From positions 1 through 64,000 of the forward strand of contig NZ_CAMLJQ010000004.1 in NCBI RefSeq assembly GCF_946480305.1: DNA of 64,000 nt, given 5' to 3'. A program made the position numbers and the translations under genes. Below are positions 47,058 to 60,727 of the stretch, one piece after another. Positions within the stretch are counted from its first letter, which is position 1; each line of letters begins with the position of its first letter. The notes below the pieces were generated by a model, which searched no databases, was not told the DNA's origin, and was given only the letters and a program-made list of their open reading frames with translations. The DNA comes from an uncultured Caldimonas sp. GTDB taxonomy: Bacteria > Pseudomonadota > Gammaproteobacteria > Burkholderiales > Burkholderiaceae.

Positions 47058-48953
47058 ATGCCCAGCACCGCCACCCGCCGCTTCGATTCCGCCTCCACGC
47101 AGCCGCTGCACATCCTCGACGAGGTGTTCGGCTACAGCGCCTTCCGCGGGCAGCAGCAGGCCATCGTCGAGCACGTGACCGGCGGCGGCGACGCGCTGGT
47201 GCTGATGCCCACGGGCGGCGGCAAGTCGCTGTGCTACCAGGTCCCCGCGATCGCGCGCCACCGGCGCGGACAGGGCGTGGCCGTGGTCGTGTCGCCGCTG
47301 ATCGCGCTGATGCACGACCAGGTCGGCGCACTGGAAGAGGTGGGCGTGCATGCGGCCTTTCTCAACTCGACGCTGACGCTCGAAGAGGCGCAGCACGTTG
47401 AGCGCGAGATGATGAGCGGCCGCCTCACGCTGCTCTACGCCGCCCCCGAGCGCGTGACGACGGCGCGCTTCCTGGCCCAGCTCGACTCGCTGCACCAGCG
47501 CGGCCTGCTGAGCCTGTTCGCGATCGACGAGGCGCATTGCGTCTCGCAATGGGGCCACGACTTCCGGGCCGAATACCTGGCGCTCAACGTGCTGCACGAG
47601 CGCTACGCCGACGTGCCGCGCATCGCGCTGACCGCCACCGCCGACGAGCACACGCGCGCCGACATCATCGAGCGGCTGCAGCTGGAGAACGCACGCGTCT
47701 TCATCAGCAGCTTCGACCGCCCCAACATCCGCTACGCCATCGTCGAGAAGGACAACCCGCGCACACAGCTGCTGCGCTTCATCCGCGACGAGCACGAAGG
47801 CGAAGCCGGCATCGTCTACTGCCAGTCGCGCAAGAAGGTCGAGGAAACCGCCGCCTGGCTCAGCGAGGAAGGCATCCCCGCGCTGCCTTATCACGCCGGC
47901 CTCGACAGCGCCATCCGGCAGAAGCACCAGGACCGTTTCCTGCGCGAGGAAGGCCTGGTGATGGTGGCCACCATCGCGTTCGGCATGGGCATCGACAAGC
48001 CCGACGTGCGCTTCGTCGCCCACCTCGACCTGCCCAAGAACATCGAGAGCTACTACCAGGAAACCGGCCGTGCGGGCCGCGACGGTCTGCCCGCCGAGGC
48101 CTGGATGACCTATGGCCTCGCCGACGTGGTCAACCAGCGGCGCATGATCGACGACGGCACCGCCGGCGAAGAGTTCAAGCGCGTGCAGCGCGGCAAGCTC
48201 GATGCGCTGCTGGCGCTGGCCGAAACGCACGAGTGCCGGCGCGTCCGCTTGCTGGGCTACTTCGGTGAGGACAGCCAGCCCTGCGGCAACTGCGACAACT
48301 GCATCAACCCGCCTTCAACGTGGGATGCCACCGAGGCCGCTCGCAAGATGCTCTCCTGCATCTACCGCTTCCAGCAGCACGGCGCGAGCTTCGGCCCGCG
48401 CGCCTTCGGCGCCGGCCACCTGATCGACGTGCTGCGGGGCAAGCGCACCGACAAGGTCGCGCAATACCACCACGAGTCGCTCAGCACCTTCGGCATCGGC
48501 GCCGATCTGTCCGAGCAGCAATGGCGCTCGGTGCTGCGCCAGCTCGTCGCGCTCGGCCACGTGGTGGCCGAAGGCGAGTTCAACACGTTGGGCCTCACCG
48601 AGAGCGCCCGCAGCGTGCTGCGCGGCGAGGTGTCACTGCAGCTTCGGGAAGCCGCCGAAACGAAGCGCGGCCGCGGCGCCAAGGCCAGGGCACCAGGCAA
48701 GGGCTCCGGCCGCGGGGCGCCGGTCGACCTGGACGCCGCCGCATTGCAACGCTTCCAGGCACTCAAGAGCTGGCGCTCGGAAGTGGCACGCGAGCACAAC
48801 CTGCCCGCCTACATCGTCTTCAACGACGCCACGCTCGCCGAGATGGCGCGCGTGCACCCCTCGTCACTCGCCGAGCTGAGCGAGATCAACGGCGTCGGCG
48901 CCAAGAAGCTCGACGCCTACGGCAGCGAGATCCTGCGGGTGCTCGGCGCTTGA
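47058..48953 (+). CDS. recQ: ATP-dependent DNA helicase RecQ
   Basis: A 631-residue 3'-5' helicase of the RecF pathway. The Walker A motif is PTGGGKS (51-57), the helicase box [14 protein letters not shown] begins at 157, and other landmarks are [33 protein letters not shown] and [10 protein letters not shown]. The zinc-binding CGNCDNC lies near 410, and a C-terminal HRDC domain (about 555-631) has [15 protein letters not shown]. All functional parts are intact. It is convergent with the next small gene, with four bases between stops. Confidence 0.96.
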   Translation: MPSTATRRFDSASTQPLHILDEVFGYSAFRGQQQAIVEHVTGGGDALVLMPTGGGKSLCYQVPAIARHRRGQGVAVVVSPLIALMHDQVGALEEVGVHAAFLNSTLTLEEAQHVEREMMSGRLTLLYAAPERVTTARFLAQLDSLHQRGLLSLFAIDEAHCVSQWGHDFRAEYLALNVLHERYADVPRIALTATADEHTRADIIERLQLENARVFISSFDRPNIRYAIVEKDNPRTQLLRFIRDEHEGEAGIVYCQSRKKVEETAAWLSEEGIPALPYHAGLDSAIRQKHQDRFLREEGLVMVATIAFGMGIDKPDVRFVAHLDLPKNIESYYQETGRAGRDGLPAEAWMTYGLADVVNQRRMIDDGTAGEEFKRVQRGKLDALLALAETHECRRVRLLGYFGEDSQPCGNCDNCINPPSTWDATEAARKMLSCIYRFQQHGASFGPRAFGAGHLIDVLRGKRTDKVAQYHHESLSTFGIGADLSEQQWRSVLRQLVALGHVVAEGEFNTLGLTESARSVLRGEVSLQLREAAETKRGRGAKARAPGKGSGRGAPVDLDAAALQRFQALKSWRSEVAREHNLPAYIVFNDATLAEMARVHPSSLAELSEINGVGAKKLDAYGSEILRVLGA

Positions 48954-48957
48954 ACCG

Positions 48958-49320
48958 TCACTGTAGTGCCGCACCCCACAGGCGGCGCAGCACCTCGGCG
49001 GCCCAGGCGGGCAGCTCGTCCTCGAAGGGCTCTTCCTTCACGTAGTCGTCGCCGACGATCACGCCGTTGTGGGCCAGCTGGCCGGTGCCGCCCACGGTAA
49101 ACGTCAACCAGCCGCGGCGGCCGGCTTCCCAGGTGAGCGTGATGCGGCCGTCGGGCTCCACCTGCACCACGGGCTCCGGCCAGCCGGCGCGCAGCAGCGT
49201 CAGCAGCTTCTGCGCTTCAGCGAGCGTGGCCTCGTTGGGCAGCGTCCAGGCGCGTTGCTCCGCGAGGGGGCGCACTTCCTCGATGGCAGCGGCGAGTGGA
49301 GGGGGCAGCACGGCGGACAT
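48958..49320 (-). CDS. conserved hypothetical protein
   Basis: A 120-residue cytoplasmic protein with no signal peptide or membrane segment. The N-terminal helical part (MSAVLPPPLAAAIEEVRPLAEQ..) is followed by beta-rich sequence (RITLTWEAGRRGWLTFTVG..GQLAHNGVIVGDDYV) and an acidic end (KEEPFEDELPAWAAEVL). I do not recognise a family. The ATG at 49320 is the best start; longer versions would run over an unstructured region. It stands alone between recQ and an OsmC-family gene. Confidence 0.7.
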   Translation of the reverse strand: MSAVLPPPLAAAIEEVRPLAEQRAWTLPNEATLAEAQKLLTLLRAGWPEPVVQVEPDGRITLTWEAGRRGWLTFTVGGTGQLAHNGVIVGDDYVKEEPFEDELPAWAAEVLRRLWGAALQ

Positions 49321-49442
49321 CCCGGCATTGTGTACGGGCCGTGAAGCACGTGCCCAGCCCCTGAGCGCCTCAGGGCGGTAACACCGGGGAAGTGCCAATT
49401 CGTCTACGCTGCAACGCCCTGACGTCACCCAAAGGAGAACTG

Positions 49443-49868
49443 ATGAAACGCAGCGCAAACGCCGTCTGGTCGGGCGGCCTGAAAGACGGCAAGGGCCGTA
49501 TCTCCACCCAGAGCGGGCTGCTCGACAACGCGCAGTACGGCTTCGGCACCCGCTTCGAAGAAGGCCCCGGCACCAACCCCGAGGAACTCGTTGCCGCCGC
49601 CCACGCCGGCTGCTTCTCGATGGCGTTGTCGGCCCAGCTCGGCAATGCCGGCATGACCGCGCAGAGCATCGAGACCAAGGCCACCGTGACGCTGGACAAG
49701 GTCGGCGACGGCTTTGCCGTGACCGCGGTGCACCTCGACCTCGTCGCCAAGATACCGGGCGCTGACAAGGCCGCCTTCGAGCAGGCGGCTCAGCGCGCGA
49801 AGGAAGGGTGCCCGATCTCCAAGCTGCTGAACGCGCAGATCACGCTCGAATCACGCCTCGAGAGCTGA
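49443..49868 (+). CDS. osmC: OsmC-family peroxiredoxin
   Basis: A 141-residue organic hydroperoxide reductase of the OsmC type. The two redox cysteines lie in AAHAGCFSMAL and AKEGCPISK. AAAGGAG upstream of the ATG at 49443 gives the natural N-terminus MKRSANAVWSGGLKDGKG. It acts in the cytoplasm on lipid or organic peroxides. It appears monocistronic and convergent with glucarate dehydratase. Confidence 0.93.
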   Translation: MKRSANAVWSGGLKDGKGRISTQSGLLDNAQYGFGTRFEEGPGTNPEELVAAAHAGCFSMALSAQLGNAGMTAQSIETKATVTLDKVGDGFAVTAVHLDLVAKIPGADKAAFEQAAQRAKEGCPISKLLNAQITLESRLES

Positions 49869-49881
49869 TCCGCCCCAGCAT

Positions 49882-51225
49882 TCACCTCACCAGGCAGGGG
49901 CGCTTCGGATCGAAGCGCCAGCCTGGGATCAGGTACTGCATCGCCACCGCGTCGTCGCGCGCGCCCAGCCCGTGCTGGCGGTACAGCGCATGTGCCCGCT
50001 CCACTTCGGCCATGTCCAGCTCCACGCCCAGCCCCGGCTTGGCGGGCACCTTCACGCGCCCGCCCTCGATGCGCAGCGGCTCGCGCGTCAGGCGCTGGCC
50101 GTCCTGCCAGATCCAGTGCGTGTCGATCGCGGTGATGCGCCCCGGCGCGGCAGCAGCCACGTGCGTGAACATCGCCAGCGACACGTCGAAATGATTGTTC
50201 GAGTGCGAGCCCCAGGTGAGGCCCCAGTCGTGGCACATCTGCGCGACGCGCACCGAGCCGGCCATCGTCCAGAAATGCGGATCCGCCAGCGGGATGTCGA
50301 CCGACTGCAGCTGGATCGCATGCCCCATCTGGCGCCAGTCGGTGGCGATCATGTTGGTCGCCGTCGGCAAGCCGGTGGCACGCCGGAACTCGGCCATCAC
50401 TTCGCGGCCTGAATAGCCGTCCTCAGCGCCGCACGGGTCTTCGGCATAGGCCAGCACGCCGTGCAGATCGCGGCACAGGCGCACCGCGTCCTTCAACAGC
50501 CAGCCACCGTTCGGGTCGAGCGTGACCCGCGCCTGCGGAAAGCGTTCATGCAAGGCGCGGATGGCGTCGACCTCCTCCTCGCCGCGCATCACGCCGCCTT
50601 TGAGCTTGAAATCGTTGAAGCCATAGCGCGCGTGGGCTGCTTCCGCCAGCCGCACCACCGCCTCGGGCGTCAACGCCTTCTCATGCCGCAGCCGGAACCA
50701 GTCGTCCGCCGCCTCCGGCTCGCTGCGATACGGCAGGTCGGTGGCCGTGCGATCGCCCACGTAGAACAGATAGCCCAGCATCTCCACCTCGTCGCGCTGC
50801 TGGCCTTCGCCCAGCAGTTCGGCCACCGGCACCCCGAGGTGCTGGCCCAGCAGGTCGAGCATCGCCGCTTCCAGCGCCGTCACCGCATGGATCGTGGTGC
50901 GCAGATCAAAGGTCTGCAGCCCGCGCCCGCCCGCATCGCGATCCGCGAAGTTGCGCCGCACGCTCTCCAGCACCCGGTGCCAGCGCCCGACCGGCTGCTG
51001 CAGCACCAGCGGCTTCGCGTCTTCCAGCGTCTGCCGGATCTTCTCGCCGCCCGGCACCTCCCCCACCCCCGTGTGCCCCGCGTTGTCCTTCAGGATCACC
51101 AGATTCCGCGTGAAGAACGGCGCATGCGCACCGCTGAGGTTGAGCAACATACCGTCGTGCCCTGCAACGGGCACGACGAGCATTTCAGTGACGACGGGAG
51201 AAGTCTGAACCGGGTGCATATTCAT
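49882..51225 (-). CDS. gudD: glucarate dehydratase
   Basis: A 447-residue enolase-superfamily dehydratase that converts D-glucarate (or L-idarate) to 5-keto-4-deoxyglucarate. Landmarks are the KLKGG motif (catalytic Lys), metal ligands in LDPNGGW, AEDPCG and ATNMIATDW, and the catalytic His in [10 protein letters not shown]; length equals E. coli GudD (446). It lies downstream of a Bug-type periplasmic binding protein and a LacI-type regulator, so it belongs to an aldarate uptake and catabolism unit. A REP-like repeat lies in the 141-base gap upstream. Confidence 0.95.
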   Translation of the reverse strand: MNMHPVQTSPVVTEMLVVPVAGHDGMLLNLSGAHAPFFTRNLVILKDNAGHTGVGEVPGGEKIRQTLEDAKPLVLQQPVGRWHRVLESVRRNFADRDAGGRGLQTFDLRTTIHAVTALEAAMLDLLGQHLGVPVAELLGEGQQRDEVEMLGYLFYVGDRTATDLPYRSEPEAADDWFRLRHEKALTPEAVVRLAEAAHARYGFNDFKLKGGVMRGEEEVDAIRALHERFPQARVTLDPNGGWLLKDAVRLCRDLHGVLAYAEDPCGAEDGYSGREVMAEFRRATGLPTATNMIATDWRQMGHAIQLQSVDIPLADPHFWTMAGSVRVAQMCHDWGLTWGSHSNNHFDVSLAMFTHVAAAAPGRITAIDTHWIWQDGQRLTREPLRIEGGRVKVPAKPGLGVELDMAEVERAHALYRQHGLGARDDAVAMQYLIPGWRFDPKRPCLVR

Positions 51226-51292
51226 GCCGCAAACATTCGCAGAAGATGTGGAAAAGCGCAGCGCGCCGCACGAATCGAAGATCCGAGTGACA

Positions 51293-51360
51293 CCGCGGAT
51301 CCGGCTTGGCCGGTCCGCTGGTGTCGCCCCTTGAGGGGCGCGCGCAGCGCGTAGGGGTGG
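51293..51360 (-). repeat. REP-like structured repeat, copy 2
   Basis: An inverted copy of the element at 57-127; on the minus strand it reads CCACCCCTACGCGCTGCGCG.. then CCCCTCAAGGGG and GCGGACCGGCCAAGCCGGAT. It fills the gap between the binding-protein stop (51367) and gudD start (51225), and may act as an mRNA-stabilising or terminating structure within the operon. Confidence 0.6.
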
Positions 51361-51366
51361 TCTTAT

Positions 51367-52335
51367 TCAATCACTCGTGATCTTTCCCGTCTCGATCACC
51401 TGCTTCCACCGCGCAAACTCCTGCTGCTGGAAGCGGGCGAACTGCTCCGGGGTATTGGCCACGATCTCGAAGCCCACGTCCGTCATGCGCTGGCGCACCT
51501 GCGGGTCGGCCAGTGCGGCCACGATCGCCGCGTGCAACTTGGCTTTCACGTCGGCCGGCAAGCCTTTGGGCGCAGCCACCGCCTGCCAGGAGTAGACGTT
51601 CACGTTCTTCACGCCGGCTTCCGCCATCGTCGGCACATTCGGCAGCAGCGGCGAGCGCTTGTCGCCGGTGATCGCCAGCGCCTTGAGCTTGCCCGACTGG
51701 ATGTGCGAGAGCACCGCGTTGATGTTCTGGAACGAGTAGGTCACCTGCCCGCCCAGCAGGTCGGAGATGGCCGGCGCCCCGCCCTTGTAGGGCACGTGGA
51801 TGCCGCTCGTGCCCGTCTGCTGCCAGAACAACGCCGCCGTCAGGTGGTCGGACGAGCCGTTGCCCGACGACGCGAACGAGATGCGGCCCGGCTCCTTCTT
51901 CAGCGCCGCCACCAGGTCGGCCACCGAGTTGGCCGGGGCCGCGGGGTGGGCCACCAGCACGTTGGGCGCCTGCACGGCCACCGTCAGCAGGTCGAAGTCG
52001 GCGGCCGGGTCGTACTGCACGTTCTTCATCAGGTGCGGCGCGATCACGAAGGGCCCCAGTGACGAAACCAGCAGCGTGTAGCCATCGGCCGGCGCCCGCT
52101 TGACCTGCGCCGCGCCCACGGTGCCGGTGGCCCCCGCCTTGTTCTCGACCACGAAGCTCTGGCCCAGGCGCTCCTGCAGCTGGGTCGACAGGGTGCGGGC
52201 GATGCTGTCCGTCGAGCCGCCAGGCGGGAACGGCACGACCATCGTGACCGGCTTGGCGGGGTAGTCGCTGGCGTGCACAGCGGTGGCGAGAAAGAGGCTG
52301 GCACCCAGGGTGCACAGCAGGTGACGACGATTCAT
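51367..52335 (-). CDS. Bug-family (TctC-like) periplasmic binding protein
   Basis: A 322-residue extracytoplasmic receptor of the tripartite tricarboxylate family, large in Burkholderiales. The signal peptide ends ATAVHA-SDYPAKPV; family motifs TMVVPFPPGGSTDSIARTL and VENKAGATGTVGAAQVKRAPADGYTLL are present. The ATG at 52335 follows GGAGAC. No TctA/TctB membrane partner is encoded nearby, common for Bug proteins. Its place between a LacI regulator and gudD suggests that it binds an aldarate such as glucarate. Two operators lie just upstream. Confidence 0.92.
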   Translation of the reverse strand: MNRRHLLCTLGASLFLATAVHASDYPAKPVTMVVPFPPGGSTDSIARTLSTQLQERLGQSFVVENKAGATGTVGAAQVKRAPADGYTLLVSSLGPFVIAPHLMKNVQYDPAADFDLLTVAVQAPNVLVAHPAAPANSVADLVAALKKEPGRISFASSGNGSSDHLTAALFWQQTGTSGIHVPYKGGAPAISDLLGGQVTYSFQNINAVLSHIQSGKLKALAITGDKRSPLLPNVPTMAEAGVKNVNVYSWQAVAAPKGLPADVKAKLHAAIVAALADPQVRQRMTDVGFEIVANTPEQFARFQQQEFARWKQVIETGKITSD

Positions 52336-52367
52336 CAGAGTCTCCATAACAGTACGACCGACCATCT

Positions 52368-52403
52368 TGTTATCGTTAACAGGTCTCAGTGTTATCGTTA
52401 ACA
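52368..52403 (-). promoter_or_regulatory. tandem LacI-family operators
   Basis: The 14-bp near-palindrome TGTTATCGTTAACA occurs twice exactly, at 52368-52381 and 52390-52403, 22 bp apart centre to centre (two helical turns). A central CG between symmetric halves is typical of LacI/GalR-family sites, and the sequence resembles known GntR/PurR-type operators. A possible -35 (TTGACG at 52416-52411, minus strand) is close by. The LacI-type gene ends 47 bases upstream and is the obvious candidate regulator of this Bug-gudD unit. Confidence 0.85.
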
Positions 52404-52449
52404 AAACCACCGTCAATGTCTGACAACTAGGTGTTTTCCCGAGAGATGA

Positions 52450-53502
52450 CTAAGCGCTCGCGCGCTCGACGACCGAAAAGCCGATGTCGACGATCGGCTC
52501 CGGCACCGCCCGCCCCTCGGCGCGGGCCATGATGAATTCGGCCGCCGTTCGACCCACGCGGGTGCCGTCGATGCGCACCGTGGTGAGCGCCGGGTACAGG
52601 CTGGCAGCGAAATCGAGATCGCCCATGCCCACGACCGCAAACTCCGCCGGCACGTCCAGCCCCCTCGATTGAGCTTCGGTGAGCACGCCCAGCGCCACCA
52701 GGTCGGAGCTGCAGAACACGCTGTCGAAGCCGGCATGCCCGGCCAGCAGTTGCGCCAGGCCCTCGCGCCCCGCGGCAAGGCGTGCGGGTGCCGGCACCCA
52801 CCAGGTCGGCACCGTGCCGTCGGCGCCCGCGATGCCCAGCCGGGCCGCGGCCCGCACGAAGCCCGCATGGCGGCGCTGCGCCCGGGCGTCGTCGCCGCTC
52901 ACCAGCACCGGGCGGCGGCGCCCGCGCCGGTGCAGGTATTCGCAGACCGCCTCGCCCAGCTGCTCGTGCGAAAAACCCACCAGCATGTCGATCGGCGTGG
53001 GCGTCAGGTCCCAGGTCTCCACCACCGGGATGCCGCTGGCCTGCAGCCGGCGCCGGCCCTCGGGCGAATGCATGACGCCGGTCAGCACGATGCCGTCCGG
53101 GCGGCGGCCGATGATCGCGTCGAGCAGCGCGTCCTCGCGCGAGTCGGCATAGCCGCTCTGCCCCAGCATCAACTGGTAGCCGCGCTCGGCCAGCGTCGCG
53201 GTCAGCGCTTCGACCGTCTCGAGGAACACCGGGCCGGAGATCGTCGGCACCACCGCCGCCACGAGCCGGCTCTTGGCCGAGCGCAGCCCGCCGGCGAGCA
53301 GGTTGGGCACGTAGCCGGTGCTGCGTACCGCCTCGCGCACGCGCTGCAAGGTCTCGGGCGACACCTGTGCCGGCGTGTTGAGCGCGCGCGACACGGTGAT
53401 CGCCGACACGCCGGCCAGCCGGGCGACGTCGTGCACCGTGACGCTGCCGCCGCGCCTGGCGCGCGGGGTCGCGGGGGGTGGAGGGGGCGTGTCGTCGGGC
53501 AT
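52450..53502 (-). CDS. LacI-family transcriptional regulator
   Basis: A 350-residue repressor. After a Pro-rich leader comes the DNA-binding domain (TVHDVARLAGVSAITVSRALN, about 22-42) with hinge PNLLAGGLRSAKS, then a periplasmic-binding-protein-like effector domain (SGPVFLETVEALTATLAERGYQ ..). The effector is probably an aldarate such as glucarate, given the downstream gudD. The gene is codirectional with its presumed targets. Starts other than the ATG at 53502 would shorten only the leader. Confidence 0.92.
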   Translation of the reverse strand: MPDDTPPPPPATPRARRGGSVTVHDVARLAGVSAITVSRALNTPAQVSPETLQRVREAVRSTGYVPNLLAGGLRSAKSRLVAAVVPTISGPVFLETVEALTATLAERGYQLMLGQSGYADSREDALLDAIIGRRPDGIVLTGVMHSPEGRRRLQASGIPVVETWDLTPTPIDMLVGFSHEQLGEAVCEYLHRRGRRRPVLVSGDDARAQRRHAGFVRAAARLGIAGADGTVPTWWVPAPARLAAGREGLAQLLAGHAGFDSVFCSSDLVALGVLTEAQSRGLDVPAEFAVVGMGDLDFAASLYPALTTVRIDGTRVGRTAAEFIMARAEGRAVPEPIVDIGFSVVERASA

Positions 53503-53566
53503 GGCCGGGGTGGCAAAGGCCCCGATGGTACCGACGGGGCGCCGCGCCGACCGCGAGTGGCCCGTG

Positions 53567-53968
53567 TCAGGGGTTCACGGTCACCGTCACACCGTCGCTC
53601 TCGCCGCGGTTGTTGAATTCGTCCCAGGCGCGAGCGACGTATTCGACCGTGGTGCTCGACGTGACGGTCGGTGCCGTCACGTTCAGCCGATACGGCGAGG
53701 CCGTGTCGGAGCCGAGGAACACCAGCGAGCTGCCGTCGACCCGATAGAAGCGCACCTCGACGATGAAGCCGGTGCCGTCATCCACGCTGGCCTGCAGCTC
53801 CACCGTGCCGCCCGACGTGACGGTGCTCGGCACCGCGGCCAGCTCCACATCCGGGTCGTCCTCGCCGTCGATGCCGACGTAAAAGCCGCCGCCGCATCCG
53901 GCCAGCAGCAAGACACCGGCCAGCGCTGCCGTGCGGAAAGCCGTGGAACGAAGAAGGGAGAAAGACAT
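53567..53968 (-). CDS. small lipoprotein with an Ig-like beta domain
   Basis: A 133-residue lipoprotein. The signal peptide has lipobox LLAGC (lipid on Cys about 25), followed by an acidic stretch ([13 protein letters not shown]) and one Ig/fibronectin-like domain ([30 protein letters not shown].. AYVAR-type strands). No catalytic residues are seen. The ATG at 53968 gives the signal peptide directly. It is divergent from uvrA, so the two probably share a 109-base promoter region. Function unknown. Confidence 0.78.
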   Translation of the reverse strand: MSFSLLRSTAFRTAALAGVLLLAGCGGGFYVGIDGEDDPDVELAAVPSTVTSGGTVELQASVDDGTGFIVEVRFYRVDGSSLVFLGSDTASPYRLNVTAPTVTSSTTVEYVARAWDEFNNRGESDGVTVTVNP

Positions 53969-54077
53969 GCAGCCGATGCTACGCCTTCCCCCCACGACGC
54001 GGCAAGGCAAGCATGCTGCCAGCTGGCGACAAGCCGCTTCACTATGATGGTGGGTTTTCCTGTACAGGCCCGCCTGC

Positions 54078-56993
<2,916 letters not shown>

Positions 56994-57010
56994 CCGCCAC
57001 GGACCGGCAG

Positions 57011-57048
57011 GGAGGGCGGCTCGCCCCCCTCCTGGCGAACCGCCCTCC
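57011..57048 (+). terminator. hairpin after uvrA
   Basis: GGAGGGCGG pairs with CCGCCCTCC (9 bp) around a 20-base C-rich loop, 18 bases after the uvrA stop and in front of the convergent binding-protein gene. No T-run follows, so termination could be weak or Rho-assisted. Confidence 0.5.
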
Positions 57049-57128
57049 CCGGCCCCTCCCCCCAATGGATCTTGCTGTCGCTGCGACGCTCGCCGTCGCT
57101 CAACCGCCGCCTGCGCGGCCCGCCCTTG

Positions 57129-58397
<1,269 letters not shown>

Positions 58398-58607
58398 GTC
58401 GTCTCCTCCTGCCCCTGCATCGAAAGCAAGGGCGGTACTGCTGCCTTTTGGTCTCCCCTCAGCCTCTACGAGAACTCGGAGACATGAACTCAAGGTTTCA
58501 AAGATTGCGCGCCACACCACAACACGCGACACGAACGCAATGCGGCACGGCCAGCAGGGTTCCTGCGACCCCGCTAGACTCCGCCCGGCACACCACAGGA
58601 GCCCATC

Positions 58608-59213
58608 TTGACCCTGACCGTCGACTACTACTTCGCGCCGCAGTCGCCCTATGCCTACCTGGGGCACGAGCGTTTTCAGCGCATGGCGCAGAAGGCCGGA
58701 GCCACCGTGCGGGTGCGGCCTGTGGACCTGGGCGGCAGGGTGTTCCCGGTGTCCGGCGGGTTGCCGCTGTCCAAGCGCGCACCGCAACGCCAGGCCTACC
58801 GGCTGGTGGAGCTGCGCCGCTTCGGCGAATACCTCGGCCTGCCGATCAACGTGGAGCCGCGCTACTTTCCGGTCGCGGGCGACGACGCTGCCAAGCTCAT
58901 CATCGCGGTCGAGATGAAAGACGGCACCGAAGCCGCGATGAAGATCGCCGGCGCCGTGATGCGGGCGGTGTGGGTCGAGGAGCGCAACATCGCCGACGAA
59001 TCCGTGCTCGCCGCACTGCTGGCCGAGAACGAGATGCCGGCCGCCCGGCTGGAAGAGTCGCACAGCCAGGCCGTGCACGAACGCTATGAAGGCAGCACCG
59101 AAGAGGCCATCGCCGCCGGCGTGTTCGGCGCGCCGACCTATGTGATCGACGGCGAGTTGTTCTGGGGCCAGGACCGGCTGGATTTCGTCGAGCGACGGCT
59201 GGCGAAGGGCTGA
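58608..59213 (+). CDS. 2-hydroxychromene-2-carboxylate isomerase-like (DsbA-fold) protein
   Basis: A 201-residue thioredoxin/kappa-GST-fold protein of the HCCA isomerase family. It has YYFAPQSPYAYLGHERF at the first strand and helix (Ser in place of the CxxC of true DsbA), a helical insert, and VFGAPTYVIDGELFWGQDRLDFVERRL at the end. The start is TTG at 58608, with AGGAG seven bases upstream; no in-frame ATG gives the full fold. Family members take part in naphthalene-type or glutathione-dependent isomerisations, but no aromatic-degradation gene is adjacent, so the actual role is open. Confidence 0.85.
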   Translation: MTLTVDYYFAPQSPYAYLGHERFQRMAQKAGATVRVRPVDLGGRVFPVSGGLPLSKRAPQRQAYRLVELRRFGEYLGLPINVEPRYFPVAGDDAAKLIIAVEMKDGTEAAMKIAGAVMRAVWVEERNIADESVLAALLAENEMPAARLEESHSQAVHERYEGSTEEAIAAGVFGAPTYVIDGELFWGQDRLDFVERRLAKG

Positions 59214-59291
59214 GGCGGCCTCAGAGGTTGAGACGCCATCCGGCGCGGCCGAGCAGCCTCCGTCATGGCGGAGTGCTTGCTTCTCGACCTC

Positions 59292-59840
59292 TCAGGGCAG
59301 ATCGGCCGCCGACAGCAGCGGCGCCTGCTCGTCCTTGGGTGACAGCAGCGGCGGCTCACCACCCACCGGCCACGGGATCGCGAGCTGCGGGTCGTCCCAG
59401 CGGATGCTGCGTTCAGCCTCTGGGTGGTAGTAGTCCGTGGTCTTGTAGAGCACTTCGGTGCCCTCCTCCAGCGCGAGGAAGCCGTGCGCAAAGCCCGGCG
59501 GTATCCAAAGCTGCTGCCGATTGGCCGCGCTCAGTGCCACCGCCGCCCAGCGTCCGAAGCTGGGGCTGCCGCGCCGCACATCCACTGCCACGTCGAACAC
59601 GGCGCCCTTGACCACGCGCACCAGCTTGCCCTGCGCATGCGGCGCGAGCTGGTAGTGCAGGCCGCGCAGCACGTGGCGCGCGGAGCACGAGTGGTTGTCC
59701 TGCACGAAGACGGGCTCGCTGCCGACGGCCGCGCGGAATGCGCGCTCGTTGTAGCTCTCGAAGAAGCATCCCCGCGCGTCGCCGAACACGCGCGGCTCGA
59801 GCAGCAGCACGTCGGCGATGGCGGTCGGCGTCACCTTCAT
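59292..59840 (-). CDS. rfbC: dTDP-4-dehydrorhamnose 3,5-epimerase
   Basis: A 182-residue cupin-type epimerase, the third step of dTDP-L-rhamnose synthesis. It has FFESYNERAF, VQDNHSCSARHVLRGLHYQLAPHAQGKLVRV (catalytic His in LRGLHYQ), WIPPGFAHGFLALEEGTEVLYKTTDYYHPEAE and RWDDPQLAIPWP. The start overlaps the rfbA stop. It is the last gene of the operon; an imperfect inverted repeat (59221-59316 side, GAGGTTGAGA/TCTCGACCTC) lies in the short gap to the convergent isomerase gene. Confidence 0.95.
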   Translation of the reverse strand: MKVTPTAIADVLLLEPRVFGDARGCFFESYNERAFRAAVGSEPVFVQDNHSCSARHVLRGLHYQLAPHAQGKLVRVVKGAVFDVAVDVRRGSPSFGRWAAVALSAANRQQLWIPPGFAHGFLALEEGTEVLYKTTDYYHPEAERSIRWDDPQLAIPWPVGGEPPLLSPKDEQAPLLSAADLP

Positions 59841-60727
59841 CAGAACACCTGTTCCTTCAGGATCTGCAGCAGGTACTGGCCATAGCCGCTCTTTTCCAAC
59901 GGGTGCGCCAGCGCCTCCAGTTGCTCCGCGCTGATCCATCCCTGCCGCCAGGCGATCTCCTCGGGGCAGCAGATCTTCAGGCCCTGACGCTTCTCGATCG
60001 TCTGGATGAACTGGCTCGCTTCCAGCAGCGAATCGTGCGTGCCCGTGTCGAGCCATGCATCGCCGCGGCCCATCAACTGCACGTCGAGTTCGCCTGCGTC
60101 GAGGTACACATGGTTGAGGTCGGTGATCTCGAGTTCGCCGCGAGCGCTGGGCCGCAGCTGCTTGGCAATCTCCACCGCCTTGTCGTCATAGAAGTACAGG
60201 CCCGTCACCGCGTAGCGGCTCTTGGGTTGCTTGGGCTTTTCCTCGATCGACAGTGCGCGTCCCTGCGCGTTCAGCTCGACCACGCCGTAGCGTTCCGGGT
60301 CCTGCACGGGGTACGCGAACACCGTGGCCCCCTGGGTCTTTTTCATTGCGGCGCGCAGGCGGGCGGCGAGGTCGTGGCCGTAGAACAGGTTGTCCCCCAG
60401 CACGAGCGCGCTCGGCGCACCCGCGACGAATTCCTCGCCCACGAGAAAGGCCTGCGCCAGCCCCCCCGGGTGGGGCTGCACCGCATAGCTCAGCGACAGG
60501 CCCCACGCATGCCCGTCGCCCAGCAGCTGCTGAAAGCGCGGCGTGTCCTGCGGTGTCGAGATCACGAGGATCTCGCGAATGCCCGCCAGCAGCAGCGCGC
60601 TCAGCGGGTAATAGATCATCGGCTTGTCGTACACCGGCAGCAGTTGCTTGCTCACGGCGAGCGTGGCCGGGTGCAGCCGGGTGCCCGCGCCGCCGGCGAG
60701 GATGATGCCTTTTCGCGCTTTGTTCAC
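59840..60727 (-). CDS. rfbA: glucose-1-phosphate thymidylyltransferase
   Basis: A 295-residue nucleotidyltransferase that makes dTDP-glucose from dTTP and glucose-1-phosphate. It has the N-terminal signature [37 protein letters not shown], and [31 protein letters not shown] and [14 protein letters not shown] are intact. I take the GTG at 60727, which overlaps the rfbD stop (GTGA) and has GGGAG about nine bases upstream; a GTG at 60742 would add five residues. Length matches E. coli RmlA (about 292). Confidence 0.95.
   Translation of the reverse strand: MNKARKGIILAGGAGTRLHPATLAVSKQLLPVYDKPMIYYPLSALLLAGIREILVISTPQDTPRFQQLLGDGHAWGLSLSYAVQPHPGGLAQAFLVGEEFVAGAPSALVLGDNLFYGHDLAARLRAAMKKTQGATVFAYPVQDPERYGVVELNAQGRALSIEEKPKQPKSRYAVTGLYFYDDKAVEIAKQLRPSARGELEITDLNHVYLDAGELDVQLMGRGDAWLDTGTHDSLLEASQFIQTIEKRQGLKICCPEEIAWRQGWISAEQLEALAHPLEKSGYGQYLLQILKEQVF

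Noticed and set aside
54040..54077. Possible LexA (SOS) box upstream of uvrA
   Set aside because: CTGTACAG is present, but the eight-base spacer between CTGT and ACAG required by the consensus is absent.
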